Below are positions 42,836 through 51,258 of a stretch of 64,000 bases of DNA, piece by piece. Under the pieces are notes generated by a model. The model did no database searches, was not told where the DNA came from, and worked only from the letters and a program-made list of their open reading frames with translations. The translations under genes were made by a program, and so were the position numbers. Source of the stretch: Alistipes sp. (GTDB lineage Bacteria; Bacteroidota; Bacteroidia; Bacteroidales; Rikenellaceae). Position 1 is the first letter of the stretch; every line of letters starts with the position of its first letter. Location of the stretch: NCBI GenBank assembly GCA_017463615.1, contig JAFTOU010000016.1, positions 338,395 to 402,394 on the forward strand, written 5' to 3'.

Positions 42836-43787
42836 CGGAAGTGCGATTTACCGTTACACAAACTTTTGCCTTCATACCATTGCCCTTGCTGCTATCAATA
42901 GCGAAAGTGCCACCCAACGAACTGATGCGAGAGTCCATATTTGACAGACCCATACCGCACTCAAGCATCGCCTGAGGGTCAAAGCCGCGACCATTGTCGG
43001 CATAGTTGAGCAGTATGTTGCCATTGTCGTAGTTGAGCTCCAGCTTTATGGTGGTGCAGCCCGAGTGCTTGAGCGAGTTGTTTATCAGCTCGCAAATCAC
43101 GCGATAGATAATCACCTCCACATCGTTGTTAAATCGCTCGGAGCGCAGGTTTGTATTAAATCGTATAGCCACGCCGTGCAGTGCCGCACATCGGGTCGTA
43201 AAGTTGTGCACCGCCTGCGAGAGCCCAAAGTCCATAAGCACCTGCGGCGAGAGGTTGTTGGATATCTCACGCACCGAGCGCAGAGCCTCCTCTAACACAT
43301 AGGTCGTGTTGTTCACAATATCGCGCTGCTGCTCCGACAGTCCCTCACGCGAGAGCGCCGAGAGCGACATCTTTGCCGAGGAGAGCAACGGCCCAAGACC
43401 GTCGTGCAGCTCCTTGGAGAAGTCTAATCGCGAACGCTCCTCAGCACGCAGCACCGCAGTCATAATGCGGCGGTTGAAGAGTGCGCGCTGACGATTTAGG
43501 CGCTCTAAATAGCTGACCAATCGGTGGGCAAAGAGCACCGCCACCGAGATACATACCGACACACCAATGCCCAGAGCCGTTGCAACATAGAAGTTGGACT
43601 TCTCGCCACGGAGAATCATCAGCTCAAAATATCGCTCAAAAGCCACAAGCACAAAACCTATAACGCAGAGAATCCAGATGGCGTTATACTTCGTGCGCTT
43701 AACCAAGCGCAGGGCGTAGATGATTGCCAGCACCTGAAGTATCAGCGCCAGCACCAGTGCGATATTAAAGACAAGTGGTGTTTTCAT
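42810..43787 (-). CDS. NarL-type sensor histidine kinase
   Basis: This 325-aa inner-membrane kinase has three N-terminal membrane helices (about residues 5-27, 36-52 and 68-90) with almost no periplasmic part, so the signal is likely sensed in or at the membrane. A HisKA_3 domain with H128 (FSKELHDGLGPLL) and a HATPase_c domain (ELINNSLKHSG, NGRGFDPQAMLECGMGLSNM) follow. It starts six bases after surE and is probably in the same operon. Confidence 0.94.
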   Translation of the reverse strand: MKTPLVFNIALVLALILQVLAIIYALRLVKRTKYNAIWILCVIGFVLVAFERYFELMILRGEKSNFYVATALGIGVSVCISVAVLFAHRLVSYLERLNRQRALFNRRIMTAVLRAEERSRLDFSKELHDGLGPLLSSAKMSLSALSREGLSEQQRDIVNNTTYVLEEALRSVREISNNLSPQVLMDFGLSQAVHNFTTRCAALHGVAIRFNTNLRSERFNNDVEVIIYRVICELINNSLKHSGCTTIKLELNYDNGNILLNYADNGRGFDPQAMLECGMGLSNMDSRISSLGGTFAIDSSKGNGMKAKVCVTVNRTSDGKDSSRG

Positions 43788-43793
43788 AGTATG

Positions 43794-44567
43794 CTATTTT
43801 AGAGTCTTGCTCAGAATATTCAGCTGGTCGTAGGCGGTAAGGTCTACCTGCACAGGCACCACGGCAACATAACCGTTCTTGAGTGCCCACTCGTCGCTAT
43901 CCTCCGCATCCGGCTCGGCATTGTTGAAGCCGCCCGTCAGCCAATAGTACTTGCCACCCATAGGGTCGGTGCGCTCCAGTATGTTGTCTATCCAGAAGCC
44001 CTTGGTCTGACGGCACGCCTTTATACCCTTAATCTGCTCTACTGGCAGAATCGGAATGTTCACATTCAGGCACAGCGGACGCGGAAGGTCGCTGCTGAGC
44101 ACACTCTCCGCTATCCTGATGCCATACTCCACGCAGGTGTCAAACTCCGCATCCCAGTTGTGGTCAAGGTTAGACAGACCGATAGACGGCACACCGTAGA
44201 ATGCCGACTCTATAGCTGCACCCATCGTGCCAGAGTAGAGCACATTGGCCGCCGAATTGGGTCCGTGGTTTACACCCGAAATTGTCAGGTCTATCTTCTG
44301 CCCCTTGAGGAAGTAGTCAAAGGCAAACTTCACACAATCTACTGGCGTGCCGTTGAGGGAGTAAATCTCTACCCCTTCGCTGCTGCTTATATGCTTGAGG
44401 CGCAGCGTGTCGCAGATTGTAATCGCCTGACTCTTACCACTCTGCACAGTATCGGGAGCGATGGCTACAACTCGTCCAAAATGGCGAGCAACCTCTATCG
44501 CCGCCTTAAAACCCTTTGATGCGTAGCTGTCATCATTGGTCACAAAAATCAGTTTCTCATTCATCAT
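43794..44567 (-). CDS. surE: 5'/3'-nucleotidase SurE
   Basis: This 257-aa metal-dependent nucleoside monophosphatase has the N-terminal FVTNDDSYASKG metal-binding motif, APDTVQSGKSQAIT and SGVNHGPNSAANVLYSGTMGAA. It dephosphorylates nucleoside monophosphates and is linked to stationary-phase survival. The frame extends upstream, but the -7 box at 44572-44579 excludes that. Two adjacent ATGs (44567 and 44564) are possible starts, both consistent with a leaderless mRNA. Confidence 0.95.
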   Translation of the reverse strand: MMNEKLIFVTNDDSYASKGFKAAIEVARHFGRVVAIAPDTVQSGKSQAITICDTLRLKHISSSEGVEIYSLNGTPVDCVKFAFDYFLKGQKIDLTISGVNHGPNSAANVLYSGTMGAAIESAFYGVPSIGLSNLDHNWDAEFDTCVEYGIRIAESVLSSDLPRPLCLNVNIPILPVEQIKGIKACRQTKGFWIDNILERTDPMGGKYYWLTGGFNNAEPDAEDSDEWALKNGYVAVVPVQVDLTAYDQLNILSKTLK

Positions 44568-44571
44568 AATG

Positions 44572-44602
44572 CAAAGGTAGAAAAAAAATCTTGCGATTGC
44601 AA
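44572..44602 (-). promoter_or_regulatory. surE promoter
   Basis: TTGC (44599-44602), 19 bp and TACCTTTG (44572-44579) precede the ATG by four bases. The -33 element is part of the ileS-side terminator stem, so terminator and promoter overlap. Confidence 0.75.
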
Positions 44603-44609
44603 GATTTTT
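44581..44609 (-). terminator. Terminator ahead of surE
   Basis: AAAAATCTTGC pairs with GCAAGATTTTT around a 4-base loop and is followed on the minus strand by eight T. It would stop transcription coming through the ileS 3' repeat region. Confidence 0.8.
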
Positions 44610-44642
44610 AGCCATTAGCTATTGGCCATTAGCCATTAGCTT
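44608..44642. repeat. Heptad array, five 7-bp units (copy 3)
   Basis: Five TTRGCYN units run into TTTTTAGAGGT, as at 2167 and (with a slightly different decamer) 50211. Confidence 0.8.
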
Positions 44643-44660
44643 TTTAGAGGTATGTTTTTA

Positions 44661-44779
44661 ATTAAGGGCAATTAAAGAGTATTAAGGGTTACTAATGGTC
44701 GCGTTCCGCGACGCTACGCAGTATAGGAAATGGTTGCGCCGCCCTTAATCGCCCTTAATAACCCTTAATAGCCTTTAAT
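44661..44779. repeat. ATTAAGGG palindrome (copy C)
   Basis: The 119-bp palindrome has arms built from ATTAAGGG-like and CCCTTAAT-like octamers at 10-bp steps, closely matching copy A (415-532) including the CGACGCTACG centre. Confidence 0.82.
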
Positions 44780-44852
44780 ATATCGCCATCCAGCTTGCAC
44801 CGTCGGCTATTCTTCGCACTGTTTTCGCGTCAGAGTCACCCTTCCATCACTC

Positions 44853-44982
44853 AAATTTAGCGTCAGAGTGGTGTAGTGGCGGGGCATCGTGAAAAAATCA
44901 GTCTCGGATAGTACTAAGAGCGTACAGCCGAGACTGATTTTTAAGGGATGTGCCGCAAATGCGCCGCTATCACGCTAAATTT
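44853..44982 (-). repeat. Covarying hairpin element, copy 4
   Basis: This 130-bp palindrome has terminal arms AAATTTAGCG/CGCTAAATTT. The inner stem AAAATCAGTCTCGG pairs with CCGAGACTGATTTT around the apex ATAGTACTAAGAGCGTACAG. The ileS stop codon (44975-44977) lies inside its terminal arm. A loose left-end fragment (TTTTCGCGTCAGAGT) is at 44822-44836. Confidence 0.88.
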
Positions 44983-47900
44983 TCGTGATGGAGAGGGTGA
45001 GCGGTCTATCATTTATATCCGACTTCACCACATTATCTCCCGCTGGAGATTCTGTGCAAACGACCTCTACGGCGAGGGTCTGCTGGCCGATATAAGAGCC
45101 GAACTGAGCCACGGCATCAACGACAAGTGGCTGAGCCTCAACCTCTACGCGAATCTTATCGGTAACCTCCAGGCCAGACTCCTTACGGATATTCTGGATG
45201 CGGTTGATAAGCTCACGAGCAACGCCCTCGCGCTCCAGCTCTGGAGTGATGGCGATATCAAGGGCCACGGTGAGCTTGCCCTCCGAAGTGACGAGCCAGC
45301 CTGGCATATCCTCCGAGGTAATCTCAAAGTCGGCAGCGGTAACCTCAATAGTCTCAGCGCCCATATCCAGCGATGTGAGAGCACCGCTCTCCACGGCAGC
45401 AATCTGCTCCTGAGAGAATGTTGCAACCAGAGCCGAGATAGCCTTCATATACTTGCCATACTTAGGTCCGAGGGTCTTGAAGTTAGGCTTGATACGCTTT
45501 GTGATAATGCCGGTAGTGTCGTGGATAAGCTCCACCTCCTTGACATTCACCTCGCCTGCCACCAGCGCCTTAACATCATTGATACGACGCTCCAGCTCGG
45601 CATCCAGCACCGGAATGATAATCTTTGTCAGTGGCTGACGCACCTTGATGTTCACCTTACGACGCAGGGCGAGCACCATAGACGAGAGCTGCTGAGCCAC
45701 TGCGGTGGTCTGCTCAAGGTTATCGTCCACCATATCTGGGTTGCAGACTGGGAATGAGGCCAAGTGCACAGAACTCTCCGCATTACGGCCGCTAACGGCA
45801 TTCAGGTCGCGGTAGATGCGGTCGGTGATAAACGGAGCAAATGGAGCTGCCAGCTTAACCACGGTCTCAAGGCAGGTGTAGAGGGTCTGATAAGCGGCGA
45901 GCTTATCCTCGGTCATACCACCGCCCCAGAAACGCTTACGGTTCAGGCGGACATACCAGTTACTGAGGTTGTCGCAGACAAAGTCCTGAATAGCACGAGC
46001 CGCAGGGGTTGGGTCGTAGTTCTCCAGATACTCGGTAACACGCTGTGTGAGGGTGTTGAGCTCCGAGAGAATCCAACGGTCAATATCTGGGCGAGCGCTA
46101 AGGGCAACCTCTGCCTCCTTACCTGTAAAGCCGTCTACATTTGCATAGAGGGCGAAGAAGGAGTAGGTGTTGTAGAGTGTGCCGAAGAACTTGCGGTATA
46201 CCTCCTTGATACCCTCGTCGTCAAACTTGAGGTTATCCCACGGCTGCGAGTTGGATATCATATACCAGCGAGTTGCATCTGCGCCCCACTTATTCAGGGT
46301 CTCAAATGGGTCTACGGCGTTACCCAGACGCTTAGACATCTTGTTACCATTCTTATCCAGCACAAGGCCGTTAGAGATGATATTCTTAAATGCCACGCTG
46401 TCAAAGAGCATCACTGCAATAGCGTGCAGCGTGTAGAACCAACCACGGGTCTGGTCCACACCCTCGGCAACGAAGTCGGCAGGGAATACGGTATTAAACT
46501 TCTCTGCATTCTCAAATGGGTAGTGCAGCTGTGCATAAGGCATTGCGCCCGAGTCAAACCAAACATCAATAAGGTCGCTCTCGCGGTGCATAGGCTCGCC
46601 CTTAGAGGAGAGCAGCACAATGCGGTCTACATAAGGCTTGTGCAGGTCTATGCGCTCTACGGAGTAGTTCTCCTTAGACATATCGCCAACGACGAACTCC
46701 TTGTATGGGTTGCTCTCCATAACGCCTGCAGCTACAGAACGCTCAATCTCGGCGATAAGCTCCTCAACAGAGCCGATACACTTAACCTCCGAGTAGTCCT
46801 CAGTAGCCCAAATTGGCAGCGGAGTACCCCAGAAGCGGGAACGAGAGAGGTTCCAGTCTGTAAGTCCCTCCAGCCACTTGCCAAAGCGGCCGCTACCTGT
46901 ACTCTCTGGCTGCCACTTGATGGTCTTGTTCAGCTCCACCATACGCTCGCGCAGGTCGGTAACCTTCACAAACCAAGAGTCAAGTGGGTAGTAGAGCACC
47001 GGCTTGTCTGTACGCCAGCAGTGTGGGTAGGAGTGGGTGTGCTTCTCTATCTTGAAGGCCTTGTTCTCAGCCTTCAGAGCCACACAGATATCCACATCAA
47101 GGGTCGGGGTCTGCTCTGTAGCCTCGCTGTCGTAGGCATTCTTCACATAGCGACCTGCCCACTGGCTGTACGCCTGAACATCTACATACTGAGCCACAAA
47201 CTGAGCATCCATATCCTCCAGGCGGAAGAAACGACCCGAGCGGTCTACCATTGGGCAGTTCTTGCCTGCAGCATCTACAACAAAGAGCGGAGCGATACCC
47301 GCAGCCTTAGCTACGCGGTCGTCATCAGCACCGAAGGTTGGCGCGATATGAACGATACCCGTACCGTCCGAGGTGGTTACATAGTCGCCCACAATCACGC
47401 GGAAGGCGTCGCCATACTGCTCCATAGGCTTAACCCATGGGATGAGCTGCTCGTAACGAATACCCTCCAGCTCGCGACCTGTGTAGTGCTCCTCGGTAAC
47501 GGTAAACTTGCCCTCCATCTTCTTGCCGAAGAGTGTAGGGACAAGCTCCGATGCCATGATGATGGTCTGCGGAGCGTCGGTATATGGATTGAGGCACTTA
47601 ACCTTCACATAGTCGATTGTAGGGCCTACGCAGAGGGCAGTATTTGAAGGGAGCGTCCACGGAGTGGTTGTCCACGCCAGGAAGAAGAGCTCGCCCTCAA
47701 CATCGGCAAACAGATGCTCCGACTTATCGTTGCGAACAATGCGGAACTGCGCGGTGCAGGTGGTATCCTTAACATCGCGGTAGCAGCCTGGCTGGTTAAG
47801 CTCGTGGGTAGACAGGCCCGTACCCGCCGCTGGCGAGTATGGCTGAATGGTGTAACCCTTGTAGAGTAAACCCTTGTCAAACAGACGCTTAAGCAGGTGC

Positions 47901-48379
47901 CACAGAGTCTCAATATACTTGTTGTCGTAGGTGATATATGGGTCGTTGAGGTTCACCCAGTAACCCATCTGACGGGTCAGGTTGCTCCACACATCGGTGT
48001 ACTTCATCACATCGGCGCGGCAGTGGCGGTTGTACTCCTCCACAGTAATCTTGCGGCCGATATCCTCCTTGGTTATGCCCAAGTTCTTCTCCACACCGAG
48101 CTCTACGGGCAGACCGTGAGTATCCCAGCCCGCCTTGCGATGAACAAGATAACCCTGCTGAGCCTTGTAGCGGCAGATAATATCCTTAATAGTACGCGCC
48201 ATGACATGGTGAATACCCGGCATACCATTTGCCGATGGCGGTCCCTCATAGAAGACGAAGGCAGGATGTCCCTCTCGCGTAGAGATACTCTGACCAAAAG
48301 TATCCTCCGCATCCCACAGCTGCAAAACCTGATCTACAATCTGGGGTAAATCAAAATTCTTGTACTCTGCAAATTTCAT
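44975..48379 (-). CDS. ileS: Isoleucyl-tRNA synthetase
   Basis: This 1134-aa class I synthetase attaches isoleucine to tRNA-Ile. The HIGH-type motif reads PGIHH (about residue 55), the KMSKS loop reads GNKMSKRLGN, and the large CP1 editing domain is present. The length and the GIHH variant resemble the eukaryote-like IleS group found in Bacteroidetes, a group often less sensitive to mupirocin (family knowledge). It appears monocistronic, and its last codons (ending ITKI) run into hairpin copy 4. Confidence 0.97.
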   Translation of the reverse strand: MKFAEYKNFDLPQIVDQVLQLWDAEDTFGQSISTREGHPAFVFYEGPPSANGMPGIHHVMARTIKDIICRYKAQQGYLVHRKAGWDTHGLPVELGVEKNLGITKEDIGRKITVEEYNRHCRADVMKYTDVWSNLTRQMGYWVNLNDPYITYDNKYIETLWHLLKRLFDKGLLYKGYTIQPYSPAAGTGLSTHELNQPGCYRDVKDTTCTAQFRIVRNDKSEHLFADVEGELFFLAWTTTPWTLPSNTALCVGPTIDYVKVKCLNPYTDAPQTIIMASELVPTLFGKKMEGKFTVTEEHYTGRELEGIRYEQLIPWVKPMEQYGDAFRVIVGDYVTTSDGTGIVHIAPTFGADDDRVAKAAGIAPLFVVDAAGKNCPMVDRSGRFFRLEDMDAQFVAQYVDVQAYSQWAGRYVKNAYDSEATEQTPTLDVDICVALKAENKAFKIEKHTHSYPHCWRTDKPVLYYPLDSWFVKVTDLRERMVELNKTIKWQPESTGSGRFGKWLEGLTDWNLSRSRFWGTPLPIWATEDYSEVKCIGSVEELIAEIERSVAAGVMESNPYKEFVVGDMSKENYSVERIDLHKPYVDRIVLLSSKGEPMHRESDLIDVWFDSGAMPYAQLHYPFENAEKFNTVFPADFVAEGVDQTRGWFYTLHAIAVMLFDSVAFKNIISNGLVLDKNGNKMSKRLGNAVDPFETLNKWGADATRWYMISNSQPWDNLKFDDEGIKEVYRKFFGTLYNTYSFFALYANVDGFTGKEAEVALSARPDIDRWILSELNTLTQRVTEYLENYDPTPAARAIQDFVCDNLSNWYVRLNRKRFWGGGMTEDKLAAYQTLYTCLETVVKLAAPFAPFITDRIYRDLNAVSGRNAESSVHLASFPVCNPDMVDDNLEQTTAVAQQLSSMVLALRRKVNIKVRQPLTKIIIPVLDAELERRINDVKALVAGEVNVKEVELIHDTTGIITKRIKPNFKTLGPKYGKYMKAISALVATFSQEQIAAVESGALTSLDMGAETIEVTAADFEITSEDMPGWLVTSEGKLTVALDIAITPELEREGVARELINRIQNIRKESGLEVTDKIRVEVEAQPLVVDAVAQFGSYIGQQTLAVEVVCTESPAGDNVVKSDINDRPLTLSITKI

Positions 48380-48419
48380 AGTTATATATATTTTTTGCCT
48401 AATTGCGCGTATAATCGTG

Positions 48420-48450
48420 CAAAGTTAATAATTTTTATCAATAATTACAA
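48420..48450 (-). promoter_or_regulatory. ileS promoter
   Basis: TTGT (48447-48450), 19 bp and TAACTTTG (48420-48427) on the minus strand predict a start near 48413 and a leader of about 34 nt. Confidence 0.78.
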
Positions 48451-48568
48451 CTCGCGCCCTGCTATCAGCGGTCAAAACACCCTATTTTCAGCCACTTCTG
48501 ACCGCCTGACTGCGGGTGCAAAACCGACCAAATTTGGCAAAAATCGCCCTCCTTTGTCTGAAAATTAC

Positions 48569-48608
48569 GCGAATTTCACCCCTAAATAGCGAATTTCACC
48601 CCTAAATA
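48569..48608. repeat. 20-bp tandem duplication
   Basis: GCGAATTTCACCCCTAAATA occurs twice in direct succession (48569-48588 and 48589-48608) between the ileS and fadL-like promoters. The rest of the 320-bp gap holds only those promoters. Confidence 0.85.
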
Positions 48609-48672
48609 CCGCGATATTTTCCCTATGAGGGGGTCTATATCACTAAAATTTTCAAGAGCCAAAACTATGCGC

Positions 48673-48680
48673 TATCTTCG
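48673..48680 (+). promoter_or_regulatory. -7 box of the FadL-like gene
   Basis: TATCTTCG is one base off TAnnTTTG and lies about 20 bp upstream of the ATG at 48701. A weak TTTTC lies about 19 bp further upstream. Confidence 0.45.
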
Positions 48681-48700
48681 CCGCTGAGGAATTGAAAAAA

Positions 48701-50155
48701 ATGTTGAAAATGAAGAAAATTTTACTCACAATCATCTCGCTCGCAGCTGTAGCTACAGCTTTTGCAGGCGGCACCAATGTAAACACAAATCACGCAACTG
48801 CATACCTGCGTAGCGTAGCTCGCGGAACAACCCTTGACCCAGATGCAGTATATCACAACCCTGCGGGCGCATCATTTATGAACGACGGCTTCCACTTTGC
48901 AATCAATATTCAGGAGGCACTTCAGCAGCGCTCTACAGAGTCTACATTTGCACCTTTTGCATACAATATAAATAATACTGGCAACCCTACTAAGGAGTAT
49001 GTCGGTAAGACCTTCGCGCCAGTCATTCCGAGCTTTGACCTTGTGTGGAAGAAAAAGCGTTGGGCGGTAATGGCATCGTTCGGAATCGGCGGCGGAGGAG
49101 GTACAGCTAAGTTTGAGAATGGCCTGGCATCGTTTGAGAGCATGCTCGCGCAGATACCTTACGGCGTAGGTATGCAGGCAACGCAGGGTCAGCAGGGCTT
49201 CCCTTACTCTATGAATATGAATATCAAGGGTAGCTCGATGACCTTCCAGGGACAGCTTGGCGTATCGTTCCGCATCACAAATTGGCTCTCTGTAGCTGCT
49301 CAGGCACGCCTCAGCTACGCATCTAAGAGCTATAGCGGCTATCTGAAGGATATTCAGATGTACAACCCACTCACTCAGGCTATGGGTCCTGCTCCGGCAT
49401 TCTTCCAGACAATGGCACAGCAGTACGCTGCGGGCGCTCAGGCAGGAAACCAGGAGGCTCTGGCTGCATACACCCAGTATATGACCTACGCTGCAATGAC
49501 CTCCGACCACGAGTTGGATGTCAAGCAGAGCGGTCTGGGTATCTCGCCAGTCGTTGCGCTGATGTTTAACCATAAGGGTTGGGCTGCAAGTGTGAAGTAT
49601 GAGTTCAAGACCTGCCTTGACCTTACAACTAAGCTGGGCGAGGCCTCTAAGAGCGACGCTGTTATCAGCACTATGTTCCCAGATGGTGGCACCTCTGAGG
49701 CAGATATGCCTGCACAGCTGGCCATTGCTGCAAGCCGTACCTTCGCCGAGAAGGTTAAGCTGACCCTTGAGTGGCACCACTTCTTTGACAAGAACGCAAA
49801 CAATAGCTACTCTGAGGCTGTTCTGGGCAATACTAACGAGTATCTGGCAGGTGTAGAGTACTATATCAACAATAAGTGGCTCGTAAGCGCTGGCTACCAG
49901 TATACCGACTTCAACCTGGATAGCGCAAAGTACTCAGACCTTGACTTTGCAATCAACGCTCACGCTGTAGGCTTTGGCTTCGCATACAACTTCAGCGAGC
50001 ACATCCGCCTCAACGCAGGTGTTATGAAGCCATTCTACGAGCAGGTTACTAAGGAGTCGGCAGTGTACAACGGCAACTCCCTCGGCCTTGGCGGCAAGGA
50101 TGTCTTCAAGAACTCCCGCTGGGCTTGGGGCTTAGGCTTGGATTTCCACTTCTAA
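48701..50155 (+). CDS. OmpP1/FadL-family outer-membrane protein
   Basis: This 484-aa barrel has a signal peptide (MKKILLTIISLAAVATAFAG). It shows the FadL hallmark near the mature N-terminus: NHATAYLRSVARGTTLDPDAVYHNPAGASFMNDG (the NPA motif). Many strand-forming segments follow, ending WGLGLDFHF. FadL proteins carry hydrophobic compounds such as fatty acids across the outer membrane. The ATG at 48701 has GAGGA about 10 bases upstream; a second ATG at 48710 is also possible. It is followed by a strong terminator. Confidence 0.92.
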   Translation: MLKMKKILLTIISLAAVATAFAGGTNVNTNHATAYLRSVARGTTLDPDAVYHNPAGASFMNDGFHFAINIQEALQQRSTESTFAPFAYNINNTGNPTKEYVGKTFAPVIPSFDLVWKKKRWAVMASFGIGGGGGTAKFENGLASFESMLAQIPYGVGMQATQGQQGFPYSMNMNIKGSSMTFQGQLGVSFRITNWLSVAAQARLSYASKSYSGYLKDIQMYNPLTQAMGPAPAFFQTMAQQYAAGAQAGNQEALAAYTQYMTYAAMTSDHELDVKQSGLGISPVVALMFNHKGWAASVKYEFKTCLDLTTKLGEASKSDAVISTMFPDGGTSEADMPAQLAIAASRTFAEKVKLTLEWHHFFDKNANNSYSEAVLGNTNEYLAGVEYYINNKWLVSAGYQYTDFNLDSAKYSDLDFAINAHAVGFGFAYNFSEHIRLNAGVMKPFYEQVTKESAVYNGNSLGLGGKDVFKNSRWAWGLGLDFHF

Positions 50156-50183
50156 GAGGTTATCAAATATAATGTGTGTGTCG

Positions 50184-50212
50184 TCAGCGGGCTTCGGTCC
50201 GCTGATTTTTTT
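50184..50212 (+). terminator. Terminator of the FadL-like gene
   Basis: TCAGCGG and CCGCTGA pair around GCTTCGGT and are followed by seven T. Confidence 0.9.
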
Positions 50213-50244
50213 GCTGTTGGCCGTTGGCTATTGGCTGTTAGCTT
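50211..50244. repeat. Heptad array (copy 4)
   Basis: Five units, the first one base short, run into TTTATAGAGGT. The array abuts the FadL-like terminator. Confidence 0.75.
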
Positions 50245-50334
50245 TATAGAGGTATCGCTGCGCGATAGTGTTTAGGGGTGCGGCAGATGCACCGCCCGTT
50301 TTGCTATCAGAGTGCGCCAGATAATGCTCCGTCC

Positions 50335-50463
50335 GTTTTATTGTCAGAGTGCGGGATATGCCACGCTCGGCAAAAAGTCCCAGCGATGGATAGTACTAAA
50401 GCGTACAGCCATTGCTGGGACTTTTTGTTAGCGGAAGCAGATGCCGCACTATCACAATAAAAC
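50335..50463 (-). repeat. Covarying hairpin element, copy 5
   Basis: This 129-bp palindrome has terminal arms GTTTTATTG/CAATAAAAC. The inner stem AAAAAGTCCCAGC.ATGG pairs with CCAT.GCTGGGACTTTTT around TAGTACTAAAGCGTACAG. The stop codon of the DUF4465 gene (50452-50454) lies inside it. A left-end fragment (TTTTGCTATCAGAGTGCGCC) lies at 50299-50318. Confidence 0.88.
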
Positions 50464-51255
50464 TAAAATATTGTCGAGGGCGAAATAACTTGGGAAGTTA
50501 GGATACTCGGCGGTAGAATCTACGCGAACACCATCCTCGGTGGTGCCCTCATACATGCGGAACTCTACGCGCTTGACGACGCCGAGGGAGGAGAGGTCCC
50601 ACTTGCGCCAACTATTGAAGTTACGGCCGTCGTAGAGGTACATCTCGGCGGTGGAGGTGGTGTTGCCATCCTTATCTATGCCGGTAGCCTGAATGCGGAT
50701 ATATCCGTTCTGAGCCATTGGGGCACTGAAGGCGTTGCCATTCTGAACGATAGCGTTGGTATAGACCGTAGGGATGACATAGAGGCTACTGATTGTGCCT
50801 GTGCCGTACTTAAACTCCAGGAACGGAGGACAGAGGTTTGTAGCCACATAGCATACGGCGAAATTCTTACCCGACACTGGCGTAGAGCCGATAGTGAGCT
50901 GCTGCTCATAGGTTGGCTCGGCGGGGTTTTCCACATAGTCAGAGATAGCGATACCACCGCCGAAGAAGGTCTTATCTCCCCAATAATCAGGCAGATAGGA
51001 GGTCAGCGTAGTGGAGTTGTCGTACCACGCATAGCCATTGCCGCCATAGAGCAAATCGCCACCATACTGCGGACTGTCAATATACTGTTCCCACCAACCA
51101 GTGGTTACGGTGTTGTTACTCTCCGCATCGCCGCCAGCGAAGGAGGTATCCTCAAAGGTTATCAGCACCTTCTTCTGTGCGGTAATCTCTGTATTTACCT
51201 TATCGCACGAGCAGAGGAGCAGAAGTGTTGTAATTGCGAGTGTTAAGTGTCTCAT
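50452..51255 (-). CDS. DUF4465 domain lipoprotein
   Basis: This 267-aa lipoprotein (MRHLTLAITTLLLLCSC) has a single beta-sandwich-like domain matching DUF4465, with ITFEDTSF near the start, FGGGIAISDYVEN, AEMYLYDGR, WDLSSLGVVKRVEFRMY and the terminal PSYFALDNILV. Function is unknown, but the family is often surface-exposed. Its last residues (VLL) and stop are encoded by the arm of hairpin copy 5. It lies downstream of rodA in the same direction. Confidence 0.82.
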   Translation of the reverse strand: MRHLTLAITTLLLLCSCDKVNTEITAQKKVLITFEDTSFAGGDAESNNTVTTGWWEQYIDSPQYGGDLLYGGNGYAWYDNSTTLTSYLPDYWGDKTFFGGGIAISDYVENPAEPTYEQQLTIGSTPVSGKNFAVCYVATNLCPPFLEFKYGTGTISSLYVIPTVYTNAIVQNGNAFSAPMAQNGYIRIQATGIDKDGNTTSTAEMYLYDGRNFNSWRKWDLSSLGVVKRVEFRMYEGTTEDGVRVDSTAEYPNFPSYFALDNILVLL

Positions 51256-51258
51256 ATT

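Noticed and set aside
44568-44615. Longer SurE start at 44615
   Set aside because: The extension runs through the terminator hairpin and promoter and precedes the conserved FVTNDDS motif by too much.
45764-47647. Long open frame opposite ileS as a gene
   Set aside because: It is antisense to conserved IleS coding sequence, lacks any domain, and arises from the high-GC codon pattern of ileS.
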